Positions 35,304-46,749 of a stretch of DNA of 64,000 nucleotides are shown piece by piece. The notes below the pieces were generated by a model. The model worked only from the letters and a program-made list of their open reading frames with translations, was not told the DNA's origin and did no database searches. Origin of the DNA: Hysterangium stoloniferum (taxonomy: Eukaryota; Basidiomycota; Agaricomycetes; Hysterangiales; Hysterangiaceae); NCBI GenBank assembly GCA_015178975.1, contig WHVD01000002.1:1736001-1800000 (forward strand), in the 5' to 3' direction. The stretch's first letter is position 1; each line of letters begins with the position of its first letter. Position numbers and translations under genes: made by a program.

Positions 35304-35689
35304 TTATCTACCTGTAGGCGTATCTCGTTCATGTTCCCAATCGTCACGTGGATTAATCTAAAATATAGTGTGTCATCCGTGCTAGTCACAAACGAGCTCG
35401 TAATTTCCCCTCACGACTCGGTTCGAGCTAATCCGATTGCATGTAGTACTTCCATTGTTATTAGTCACATTTCTTGTTTCTTCTGACCTGAAATAGTATT
35501 GAAAGTCTTGTTTAATGTATAGCAGACACGTTATTGCTTCACCTGGTTCTCTGGCAATCTTATCGGACTATCATTTAACGTCGCTCACTGTTCACCTTTG
35601 TGATTAAGATTGGCTCGCCATTCATTCACACTTTCATTAAACTCTGACGTTTGATCCCCCATGCGTAGTTCCATTCAAGTTGCAAACAT

Positions 35690-36400
35690 CTCTCAAGTCT
35701 GGTAGATTTGCAGAATTGCATCAAATTAGTAGGTAACAGGATCGAACGCCTACCTATGTTAGCCCACACGACGTGTGGAAATGCTGGTTTGACATTTTCA
35801 AGCAAAGACAATAGATTCATATCCATCCATAACGCAAAATTGATGTACCATGAGAAGTGTCCCCCGGAGCCATCATACGCCGGAAAGTTATATTGTAAAA
35901 TGTTCCTGGAAACCGGCTTACTGAACGTTGATTTAGAAGGGCACTTTACGGAAAGAAATTTACAACAGATCTTCTGATGAATCTCGTATAATATAGAAGA
36001 ATACAAATGTCACTACAGATGTCTATCATAGTGGATGCAGTAGTTACAGTCACAAGCGGTTTTACAGACGGGAATGGGCACGTCGCAAGAATGGCGGGAA
36101 ATCCAGGACCCGCAGGAAAAAATGGAAAGCAAGAAGGTTAATTTTTAAAAACGCCAGTGAGTATTGGACGATGACTACTGTGATCAGTGGCTATGGGACT
36201 ACCTTGGTGGCGGAGGCACAGAGGCCGCCCCCCGGTGCGCCAGGGTAGCAGGCGTCGCAGGGATTCACAAAGCCTAAGCTCCATGGGAAGTGCGGGAAGC
36301 GCCGAAAGGGCTGTGACCATTGGCAGATTGGGGAATACAAAAATGCTATTGAGGGCCTGGGTCATCAATGGGAAAGTCACCCATCACTAGTATGACAGAG
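35690..36400 (+). repeat. Linker L2, copy of 26735-27430
   Basis: It shares long runs with L1 (for example taggtaacaggatcgaacg, and aacgccagtgagtattggac). Length differences of one or a few bases between the copies break every shared frame, which argues against coding. Confidence 0.75.
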
Positions 36401-36419
36401 AATGCAGCGTGAGGGCCAG

Positions 36420-37850
36420 ATGAGGATGCTCCCAAGTTAAGATATCATGACTTTCATATCCTGATCAGAACTTCAGGAAAGTATAAAGTGAAGTCTATTA
36501 CAGAATGTGGGTTTGTGGTGATCCGCTGCCTGTATGAAATAGAAAATAGAAGATACCGTTGACCTTGTAAAAGTTCATACTGAGATGCTTCCGAATTTCA
36601 ATGTTTCCAAACTCTTGCAGGTGCTTACTTCATGCAAAGGTTGGCGTGCGAGAAAAAGCGCTTGATATCCGAAACGTCCTGTATAAGCAAGCCTATCTTC
36701 AAATCTTTCTCTATACAACCTGTCAGAAAGGCGTTTATTATGCATAGCCTTATCTACATTTGAATACAGATGGAAATACTCATGCTACCATATCACATCT
36801 CATCGCATCGGGATTACCAAAGCTCTGTTTTGGTTTCTGCTGTTGGCCATTTCCCCTATCTCAATTTAGTGTCACCTTGTTTGTGATGCTTTCGATTGTC
36901 ATACAGTGAGTGTAAATAGTTCTATCTTAGTGATTAAAATTCATAAGATTGATACAAACGTTAAGTTTTCTATTTTCTCAAAATATTGTAATAGTACCTT
37001 GGACAATATATTATATTTTTAGCAAGTTTTTCACAAATTGAAACTCGGAAAATTTGATGTTTTCCAAGGGACTTCCATGTGTCTTTTGAGTTCAAAAATT
37101 TGGACCTCCACCCTACGATACTCTCGTCAATGATTATCCAGCTGAACAATGATTGTGGCCGCAAACCCAATTCTATGTATGAATGAGGAAGGATGGTGTC
37201 GGGATTTTGGTAGTTTTAACAGAGGAGGCTTCCAGCTCGGCTGTTGCCTCATACTAATGGTTTTGCATTGTGCGTAAACACATTTCTTCGGATGGACGGG
37301 GGGCTGCGCTTCTGTCACCTATGCCTAAGACTTCTACCTATTCTTCCTATTCGGTACCTACCATAGCCACTTGGCCAGCTACATGTGTCTCAGCCTATAT
37401 CGCTCACAAAAAAAAAACTCGTCATAGGCGCCTATTCAGATTCTTTGTGGCGCTGGGGTGAGCTGCTTTTGGTGCACTGCAAAGTCCTTCCCGAGGAGAT
37501 AAAATTTTAAGAAATGAATTTTATTTTGTACTAAATATTACTTAAAGTAGATATTTTACGTCATACAAAAGTGGAATTAAAGGTAACCTTTAGGTTGAAT
37601 GTAGCTTGGCAGTAAATATCACATTTAGCTTCACTATTGTGTATGCCAAAATGTTAAAAATCAAGACCCTAATATAAACTAGAGTGTATAAGTATTTGTA
37701 AGTGACGGATTGAGGGATAAACCAACTCACCTCAGTCTCGTATACACGTATAACGGGCTGAGGTGATACTACTATTGCCTCTAGTTTATATATTTTACCG
37801 CATATGTTACCAGGCACCGCCAAAGTGATACCGGGCGCCCATGCCGAGGA
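36420..37850. other. Extra sequence in unit 2 without a recognised gene
   Basis: About 1.4 kb that has no partner in unit 1, where only some 90 bases separate the matching flanks. It is AT-rich. Frames are short, with no motif, splice pattern or terminal repeats. It may be an inserted element that is no longer recognisable. Confidence 0.45.
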
Positions 37851-38135
37851 TTAAGGTACGAGAAGTTTCGATGGTGTTTTCCAACACTCAGTGCTATATT
37901 CATATGATACATAAGAAAGATGGACTCCTATGAAGCGACAGATGGACAGATTGCAAGGCACGTGACAATCCAACCATACCTGGTTCAACGCTCGGCATGG
38001 CTGTGCCGCATCTTGGTCAAGCTGCGCAGGTGCAATTGGTGCACTGAGGTTACTGTTACTGTAATTCCCAACGTTTATTCTTAATGGCATATAAAGTGAT
38101 ATTAGTATCATTCTGCTCTTAATTTCTAAGACACT

Positions 38136-40929
38136 ATGTTACCCATGGTTGAAACAACTAAGCTTTTGAGTATAATCTTGTCTATATCACTTGTATCCGC
38201 CCGTAGCCTTGTTGAAAAGAAGACAGTGAGTGGATTTCTTCTTATCATCCCCTTCCTTTTCTGACATGTACAGTCCTGCCTGTCCCCCCTCATATGGACC
38301 CCCTGCCCTGGAGTTCCCGATGTCGAATGCACATCATATGAAGTATGTTATCTCTCTCATCTCGCCACACAAAATAAGGCCGACACATTGCACGTCTTGT
38401 CAACTAGGTACCCTTGGACTATGCCAACCCTAAATCAGGGGTCGTAAATCTAGCAGTTGCACGGTTTAGAGCCATCACTACGCCACGGCTAGGCACTGCC
38501 TTTGTGAACCCCGGTAGTTATCCACTTCTGGGTTAATTAACTTTCTGTTGACTGGCCTACAGGCGGACCAGGAGGTAGTGGCGTTAATTTCCTCAAGGGG
38601 CTTGCTGAATTCACACCACTTTTTACAAATGGCCAATATGACGTTGTCTGTGTGTGGATATTCCTTCTATAAAATATTTGACATAAACATAAGCTGCGTT
38701 CTCTTCTAATAAATAGCATGGGATCCCCGTGGCGTAAACATGACAACGTGAGTCTCTCAATCAGGGTGTGCATACACCTCCCGGGAATAATGTACCAATC
38801 TCCAAACAGACCCAAATTAACATGTGGGTTCAACTCCGCAGACGACTTCAACAATTTTTTCAGTGGTTCAGTCATTGCAAATGGAATGGAAGTACGCGGG
38901 AATTTCACCGACCAGGACGACTTGGATAATTTCTTCAGTCAAGTGAATGCAACTGACGAATTGTTGGTAAAGTTCGGGCAGAAGTGCGCGGAAGATAATG
39001 GTGCATTCTTGAAGTTTATGGGATCGGTAAGGCGGCAATGCAACTACTGGCCCATTCGTTGAACAACGTATTTTTCTGATAGGCGTCAGTCGTTCGAGAT
39101 ATGGTAGCATTGGCCGACTGTATCGAAGGGCCTGAGAAGCCAATAAACTATTATGGAATTAGGTATTTAGCTCCAAAATTCATATTCAGGCATTTACTCA
39201 CCTTCTGATCTGTTGGCAGCTACGGAACTATTATCGGCAGTTATTTCGTAAATAGTTTCGTACCCTGTTTTATTTTATGTCTGATATATGACTGATGTGC
39301 GGCCTGTAGTGTTTCCAAAGGTGCTACAGGGTGGTCGCTATGAGAGCATTGGATAAAACTAATTACATGATTGAAAACTAGCGAGTCGGTCGTGTCATTT
39401 TAGATGGAGTTGTGGACAGCGTCATGTGGGTTTTCAAAATATTTCTCCCCTCATTCTTGAAAGTGTTTCAATACTTTATCCAGCTGGGCAACGGAACCCT
39501 CTTTTGAGGTATGTCGAAGGCCGATTTGATTGATTTATATTAGGAATAACATAAAGGGACGGATAGACGACTGGTTGTCAGTGGGTTTTTTCAATGTATA
39601 TGCTAGCTGATTTTACTGTCATTGCAGCGGAACTTAGAGATGATGAACTCGCGGCGGCAGGATTCGCAGAACTTTGCGCTCAAGCAGGACCGCAGAGCTG
39701 TGACTTCGCGTCAATCAATTCGACTTCGACTTCCCTCCTTCAAGACCTGAGGAATTTAATCGATGTTAGTATACCTATTTACCTATGACCCTCTATACCT
39801 GATGTTGATTTCCATGAAAGTCTGCATACACGTTGCACAAAGCAGGACAATCAAACATAACTTCCTGGGAGATTAGATGTGTGTTTTGAGTTCGGTGTCG
39901 AGGATATTATAAAGCTTTACATGGAATTGCTAGCATTTACGCAGACAGGACTTCGCAACCCTACAACTTGGGCGACATCACTCGCCCCACAGCTGGCCTC
40001 CTGGCGTGAAATACTCACAAATGTTTCTTCATCCCTTCCGTCCCAACCTGCTTTGATACCACTGAAACGATCAAAGAGTCGCTCTGTCCCTTCCGACCAG
40101 ATCGATCCCCTTCTCCAAACATTTGTGACGTGCGTCATCACCAGTTCTTTTTTCAAGAAATATTTACGTTTTAACTTTGGGGATGCTAATATTATTCAAG
40201 AGGTATCGCAGTGCAATGCTTAGACAGCATTGATCAGGGGGACGTGACGACGAAACGAGTCTTCGATGCAGTTGTTCAAGTAACCCAAGAAGAAACACCA
40301 TTGTGTGCGTCAACCTGCTAACTGTACTTCTTCAAGGGATTTTAAACTTACGAGCTCATGAAGTTGGGGATATTTCCACAAAGTTGGTATGTACAAGGAC
40401 TTGTGACGCAAGGGCTTCACTCAGTACATCCACCTTTGAGCAGCCATCATTTGTGTGCCATAGATTCCCTACTCGAGCGGTGGAACGTTTCACAGGGCCG
40501 TTTAACAAGAAGTTAGCTAACACGATTCTCGTTATTGGAAACCGAGTAAGTTTCCTGCCATTACCTCTTACAAATGTCCATGTAGAGGTCTATGAATCTT
40601 TTTAAAGGCCGATCCGGTTACGCCTATCTTCAATGCTCGTAAGATCGTTACAGCATTAGGTGAAAGTGCTCGTTTATTGGAGCAAGATGGATTTGGAGTG
40701 AGTCCTCTCACGTTTCCAGGCGCTTTCAGAGGACTCATCTCATCTCAGCATACCTCCATGGCTCAAAATTCCAATTGCACAGAAGCTGTTGTTAGAGCCT
40801 ATCTAGTAAATGGAACAGTAAGTTCTTGATTATGTCTACTAAGGTTAGGATAAGATATTCTGCACATGACAGTTGCCCAACAATGGCCAAATTTGCCCGG
40901 TGGATGTTCCCCCGTTTCCCTCCCATTAG
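38136..40929 (+). CDS. Secreted TAP-like alpha/beta hydrolase (T2)
   Basis: The exon layout is the same as T1: start MLPMVETTKLLSIILSISLV, then VPLDYANP, GGPGGSG, WDPRGVNMTTP, the nucleophile elbow GISYG, RADPVTP and DGFGHTSMAQ. All catalytic residues are kept, the splice signals checked are intact, and no stop was found inside the exons followed. It ends with LPNNGQICPVDVPPFPSH and a TAG at 40927-40929. Differences from T1 are mostly single substitutions, such as GTVLGN to GTIIGS after the elbow. Both copies could therefore make active enzyme, perhaps with slightly different substrates. The exon between QEETPL and the FTGPFN block is unresolved, as in T1. Confidence 0.78.
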
Positions 40930-41075
40930 TGATTAGTTTTTGTTGGAGTCTGCGAGTCATAGAAGCTGCTCGACTCCCGTGTTGTCTCAGATGATTGATT
41001 GATTATGGGGTTGAATGAGTAAATTTGGGTATATAGAGGTCATGTATTTAGCATATACAATAGTGTGCTTTGCTC
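40930..41075 (+). other. Block of about 145 bp inserted after T2
   Basis: T1 is followed by cccattagtggccaggtttctcgtgctg. After T2 the same flanks are split by about 145 bases beginning gattagtttttgttgg. No terminal repeats were recognised. Confidence 0.6.
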
Positions 41076-41204
41076 ACAGTTTTCTCGTGCTGATAAGACA
41101 GAAGAATCAATTACCAATCCGAGCTACTTCAATCATGTTTGAACAATTTAATGATATATATTTGCGTTTTAGGATGCACGAACGTTATTTACTGTCATAA
41201 CGGC

Positions 41205-41875
41205 TTCATGACGATGGAAAGGCGCACGGGCATCCTTACAGAAAGGTGAAGAACGACCAGTTGGCGAAAGGCAGAGGTTTATGTGAGTATTTTCATGTAT
41301 AAATTTTGGAAATAAGTCTGACGATTGCAGATCACTAAGCCAGTCGTGAAAGTTCTCCCAAGACCGGAATTTATACTCAAGCTTTCCTAGGGATAATGTG
41401 AGCGCCGATGGCCCGTATCGTTAACTGTTTATTTATGCTCTGTTGCTCTAGGTTTGCTGCCCTGGTAATAGGCCCCAACTGAAGTCAATGACCCGTTTTC
41501 TTGAGATGGATATATCCATCGTGTGCTTTCCAAATGTATTTCATTTTCTGATACTCTCACGAATACTTCCAATGTCAAGATAATCCAACAAGGGTACACG
41601 TTAAATATGGACAAACCTTTCTATACTCACAGGCTCTACTGGAGAGTAGGCATTTCAAGTTCTTTCTTTCCATTCGCCATTAATTCATACTCTTCCCTTT
41701 CGACAGGTCATACACGGTAGCATATCGGTGTTATCCATATTTGCTTCACTTTGTCATTTTTAATGGCGTTTGCTCTTCTGTCATCTGATCGCTTTCCTTC
41801 TCGGGATTGTCGTAGACTCCTTTGTGGTAATTCCACTTGGTTGTCTGCTAATAACAGTGGAGATTATCATTGCGT
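41205..41875 (+). pseudogene. Prm10-like fragment (P3)
   Basis: It matches P1 from about 23970 to 24700 (GKAHGHPYRKVKN to the helix reading VVIPLGCLLITV). Several short deletions and substitutions have broken it. It starts directly after the T2 downstream flank and ends abruptly in the T3 fragment. Confidence 0.8.
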
Positions 41876-42720
41876 ATCGAGGGTCCGGAGAAGCCAATAA
41901 ATTATTATGGTATTAGGTACGTCTCCCAATTTTCTATTGAGGCACTTATTCGGTATTCTGATCTGTCAACAGCTATGGAACTGTTCTCGGCAATTATTTA
42001 GTGAACAGTTCGTACCCTGATTTATTTTATGTTTCGTAGATCGCTGATGGGTGGCGTATAGTGTTTCCAAAGGTGCTGCATGCTCGACGCTGTAAGAGCA
42101 TTCGCTGAAACTGATTACATGATTGAACCAGCGAGTCGGACGTGTGATTTTCGATGGTGTAGTAGACAGTATAATGTGGGTTATCCTTCAATCCCTTCAT
42201 TCTTGATAGTGTTTGATGGCGTTATTTTATCTAGTTGGTCGAGGGAACCCTCCTTTAAGGTACGTCACAGACGTCAGTTCCATTTGAATTCAGGCTGATA
42301 CAAATACATAACCCATGCGTTTAGTGCTCTGTGGGTTTTCCCAATGTCGATACACCAGCTAGTCGCACTGTCATTGCAGCGGAATTTCGAGATGTTGAGC
42401 TAGTGGCTGCCGGATTCGCAGAACGTTGCGCTCAAGCGGGACCGTAGAACTGTGCCTTCGCGTCAACTAACTCCACGTTAACTTCCATCCTTCAGGACTT
42501 CAGAAGTTTAATCGATGTGAGTTTGCCTATTACCTGTGGTACCTATATTTGACGTCGATTCAATGAAAGTCTGCATATACTTTGCACCAATCGGGTGGTT
42601 CAAACATATCTTCCACTGAGGTGTGCCTAAAGTTCAACCCCTGGGGCTATTTTGAACCTTCACATGGAATTACTAGCTTTGTACAGGCGGCGCTTGCCCA
42701 GCCCACAATTTGGGCGACAG
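41876..42720 (+). pseudogene. TAP-like hydrolase fragment (T3), joined to P3
   Basis: It matches T1 from about 28745 to 29625, from the exon leading to the GISYG elbow up to the PTTWATSL block. It is more diverged than T1 from T2, and stops are present in the exons. The left edge is the direct junction with P3 near gcgtatcgagggtcc; everything that lies between P and T in unit 1 is missing. Confidence 0.8.
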
Positions 42721-42756
42721 CTGGACGAGGCAAAGGGAAAGCTATAGTGAACCAAG

Positions 42757-42885
42757 TGTGGGGCACCGCGGGCAGTGACACCATGGTCAGGGATACCGAT
42801 AGCGGGATGCCAGTGGGTGAGAAGGGTAAAACAAGGTTTCAGGGGGCTGAATGACTGGGATCCCAACAATTTTCCAGACTATCTG
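42757..42885 (+). repeat. Repeat shared with 63300-63420 (inverted)
   Basis: The segment with ggcagtgacaccatggtc and gggatcccaacaattt matches the reverse complement of 63300-63420 with scattered changes. The right-hand copy lies just before a Ty3/gypsy-like fossil, so this may be a piece of the same element family. Confidence 0.6.
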
Positions 42886-44040
42886 ATGAAGTCCTGTTTG
42901 GCTCTTGTCTCTTTGTGTCCCATATTATTATAATCATCTTGTTGTGTATCTGATTTGGTAGAGGAATAACTTTGGAACCTATATTATCCATGTAGAAAGA
43001 TAGTTACAAACTAATCTGAATATTCACTTAGGCTTGTCTACCATTTGTCTCTCTTTTTAATCTCAGGTCCCAATAATACTGTTATTCTCTGACTCAACTT
43101 CTATTCCTCAGATTGCTCTCAGCTCTTCAGAATATGCTAAGTATCTACCTATTTGAAATAAAGGACAACTGAGTGGTTTGTGGGGGTGCAGCACTGAAGC
43201 CAAGTCCTACTGCTATTGATCAACCTTCAGTTCCTGACCATACCTTAAGTGTAGACTTCAGTATCTTAACATTTTACTCATGGGCAGCCAAAGCTCCATC
43301 ATGTGACCCACTTCAGTCCACTTTACATTGGCAGTAAACTGTGCTCACTGTGGAGCATGTCACAGTGACATCGGCAACACTTCACAGACACTTTGCTGAA
43401 GCACTACCACTAAACCCTTGGATTCTTAACCGAATTTGACTCGGTTAAGGATCTGACGTGTGATTGATGGGGTTTATATCACATTCAGTCTGCACAAAGG
43501 ATCCTTCGTTTATTTGGATCCAGGTCCCCTCCTGGTGAAACTAACCAAAACTCGGAACTGTGGAGGGTATGAGGAGTAAAAGTCGAGGCGAGGATACCAA
43601 AAGCAACCGGAGTACTGAGAGAAGTCCGAATTATTGAGGAAGAGACAGATATGAGAGTAGACAGAAACTAAGTTGATATGCAAATTGGTTTGCAGTTCCA
43701 TTTCTATGAAGAGTATATAGCATTCTCCATTGTTGTACTGCTACAAATGGTGATATAAAAAATATGTGCATAAGGTTTCGATACATTAAAACAATAATAT
43801 GTGAATATGGTCTGTGGTCTGTATACACGGCACTCGTCTCTTACGACGTCATATGCTACGTTCATTTTCTTGATGATCCATGTACTATAGGAAGTCGCGC
43901 AAGACCACACAGACCCTAGAAGTACCGGATCGTACCGGGTCTTTAACATGAGTCAACAGTGAACATTAAGGAACTTGTGTATACATTGTTTACAAAATAT
44001 ATCCGGCCCCGTGCAATGGCTAATAGTATTGGTGATGTAT
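42886..44040. other. Stretch without a recognised gene
   Basis: AT-rich sequence with short frames only. A small hairpin (ttaaccgaatttgactcggttaa) lies near 43425-43450. The right part serves as 3' flank of the minus-strand gene at 44041-45732. Confidence 0.4.
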
Positions 44041-45732
44041 CTATCGATAAGATCTAAGCGGAAGCACTCTCACCGGCCCCTTCGCCCAAAACTCAACGCG
44101 TCTCCTTGCTACAAGCGATACAGTAGAGCCAGCGGTACCAATAAATGCCTTCGAAAACGAGAGCGCGGCTGAATCCAGGATAATAGGATACCTACACAAG
44201 CACTGAGAATTAATAAGACCTATGGGCAAGCTATCTCGAATTTTACCATGCCCCGTAAAGCTTTGCTGTTTGCTCGATATCATGGTTCATGGTCTTCCAA
44301 CCGTGTGCTCGGACGTCATCCCACCATGTTTGATTCTTCTCATCGCTCGTGATAAGAACTTTATCGATTACAAGGCCGTGATCTCGGGATAGCACTTGTT
44401 GAAGCTCCGTAACTTGTTCTGCAAGGGTTGATATCGGTGGAAAACAGTGTTTGTCGCCGCAAGAGAGTCCGAAGTCTCCATGCCTAGCGTGAATGCCAAT
44501 GTACTGAAATACTGTCTTTAGGAACTTGTCAGATCAAAAGTATAAGTTCGCACTAGAGGAAAAGGATCCGATGGCGAGAGATCAAATGCTTTGAGCACGT
44601 ATGATCGAGTTAAATTTACAATCACGGGGGTAAAATCGATGTATTTGCCTATCCTATTCCAGGATGGGCTCCATATCTTGTCCCATTCATGTTCAGCATT
44701 AGTCCCCACTAACGTTATAGTGAATGGGGTTCGTCGAGAAAACAGAATGGCGACGAACCATAGTACAAGTTGTCAAAACAAAGCATCTGCTCATCAGGAG
44801 GCATCGTGTGTTTGTGGATAGGGCTGGGAGAAGTAGTAACGCCACGAAGCGCTTCTTCTCTCACTTCTGGCCATCCTAGTGAGGCGAGTGATAATACACT
44901 TATTATAAAACGCCCTGGACCAAGCGACAATTTTACCGAATCTGGCACTCTTGTGAGGGAAACATCTACAGAGAGATGGAGAGGATAAGCCTGGGATAAC
45001 ACTTTCAGACTCAATTCAAAAAATACCTAGAGACCAATCCCGTTCACCAGAAAAATGTGGTTCATTGCCAAATCTAGTTTTCCAAACCGACCAACATCCA
45101 ATATCTTCAAACTTCTCCGATGATACATTTTTTATCTCCTGCCAATCCAATACTGGTCTTTGAAGTCGAGTGACAACCTTCGACAAATCAAATACTTCTG
45201 AAAAAGCTAATTTCCCAGAGTTTTCGTCGGCCATCATATGTCTTGACCGAACGAAGCTCGGAAGCACTGGTATTCGATCTGCCAAATCTGCCAGATACAA
45301 AAGGTTGACCTGAGCGATGAACTGGTTAGCTGAATAAAACGGACGTCACATGAAGTTCGGTTCGTGCAAGGTGAATTCACGTACTAAAACCTTCTATGGG
45401 CCATGCTGTCACGTATCTCCCATCGTCCACAAGATTTTCTATCCAGTCCTAAGTCAATTATCATACGTTCGAGGTACATAGGAACAAAGATTGCCTCGAA
45501 ATAAATCAGATGGAGTATGCCCCGTAACAGATGACGATTGATTGGTGTCTTGAATGGTATCTTGAATGTGTATTGGCGAGTGGAACAGCGCGAGGCGATT
45601 GAAGCCATATATGTTCCCTACAGCCAAATACACAGCAATGCTTGCAATGATAAGCAGAAAGATGCATGAGAATAGATAACGTGGTTCCCTGTTGAATTTG
45701 AACTGAAATCCTGCAAGAGAAACACCAACCAT
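44041..45732 (-). CDS. O-fucosyltransferase-like type II membrane protein, distant member
   Basis: Seven exons: 45732-45478, 45448-45385, 45329-45027, 44965-44759, 44708-44554, 44503-44247 and 44191-44041, giving about 463 residues. A membrane anchor at about residues 15-38 (LFSCIFLLIIASIAVYLAV) precedes a lumenal domain. GFTNQFIAQVNLLYLADLAD matches the acceptor-side start of O-FucT-like domains, and YIGIHARHGDF is the donor-binding motif. FIGTAGSTVSLVARRR near the end is the usual closing block. The first intron is uncertain: the simplest joint leaves only 29 nt, and an earlier donor after QSSS is possible. The family assignment is firm, the acceptor unknown. It is clearly separate from the pair at 461-4541. 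Confidence 0.82.
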
Positions 45733-45802
45733 AGTCGTCTATGGGCTGTGATTAAAAGCTGTGTGAAGCTTTCGTGCCAGGTTTTATGACAATTGTGGGA
45801 AA

Positions 45803-46749
45803 GACACTAAGCCCGGACAACCTTTTTTCGTCTAGCATCGGAAATTAAGTCGGCAGAAATGACGGACTTTGAATTTACAAACAAAATATAGTAGTAAGGC
45901 TGTTGGTATCAGCCTCACTCGGTAGCGGACAGGACTAGGTTTTCTCTGTTGAGTATTCGCAGCTAGTGTAAGATACAAATATCGACATAATTATCCTTGA
46001 TCAAGAGTTATATACCTTCGATGGGCATCTGATACCGGCGTGATGAACCCAGGGTAATTGGGGCTGTGCTGTAGGTTAGGAAACAGAGGGCGGTCCGGTT
46101 GAATTAAGAGGCGGTCTGATGGATGGAAAGGAGGGTTGTGTGAGTCCATGTGGAACTGATTGATGATGTGTGCTTGTGGTAAGACGACCAGGATTACAAC
46201 TGCACCTCAACATCTAAACAGCTCACCCCAAAAATCAACCTCCACAAAATATCTTTCGCAATGTAATGCTAATTAATGATACCCAAACCATTGATATTAT
46301 TACTAGGAGCCTTGAGTTGGAAGTTGTCAATAATTAATAAAATTCGTAACTACAGCTAGGGCGGGGATTCGGAAACATTTGTCGCCATAGAAAAAAGAAA
46401 AGTCTATATGTAGCAATAAAATTCTCCCGAACTAGCGGGACGGGTGGGGGCTAAGGTAGGACAGCGCAAAAACAAGGATAGGGCTCACGCTTACAGATAG
46501 AAAGTGGTAAGTAAGAGAAGTGTGCATTCAAAGGAAGGTCCACAATCGAGCACCCATGCATAGTTACATGCGAAAGATATTTTTTGGAAGTTGATTTTTG
46601 GGGTGAGCTGTTTGCTTGGAGTTCGACGGCATAGATATTGAGTGCATCATACTATATTTTGTTTTTATGTACATTCAAAGTCCGTCATTGCTGCTGACTT
46701 AATTTCCGATGCCAGACGAAAAGGAAGTTCGTTGTCCGGGCTTAGTGTC
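45803..46749. repeat. Interrupted inverted repeat upstream of the O-fucosyltransferase-like gene
   Basis: Bases 45803-45893 match the reverse complement of 46650-46749 (shared gacactaagcccggacaa and cggaaattaagtc). Further in, 46216-46261 matches the reverse complement of 46568-46613 (shared cagctcaccccaaaaatcaa). The left arm holds about 320 bp between the two matching parts and the right arm only about 36 bp. No gene lies inside. The left arm begins about 70 bp from the start codon at 45732. Confidence 0.75.

Larger units (their letters stand above)
34464..35690. other. Block present only in unit 2 (insert B), carries the small secreted-protein gene
   Basis: In unit 1 the sequence runs from cagctcaacaccctcagcct directly to ctcaagtctggtagatttg. 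In unit 2 these two anchors are about 1.2 kb apart and the space holds the gene at 34818-35303 with its own promoter. No terminal repeats or target-site duplication were recognised. Confidence 0.65.
31141..41180 (+). repeat. Segmental duplication, unit 2 (P2 pseudogene - L2 - T2)
   Basis: This is a direct copy of 23530-30650, interrupted by sequence with no counterpart in unit 1: 33733-34343, about 34464-35690, about 36420-37850 and 40930-41075. Within the shared parts the two units differ by scattered substitutions and short gaps, in introns as well as exons. Confidence 0.85.
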
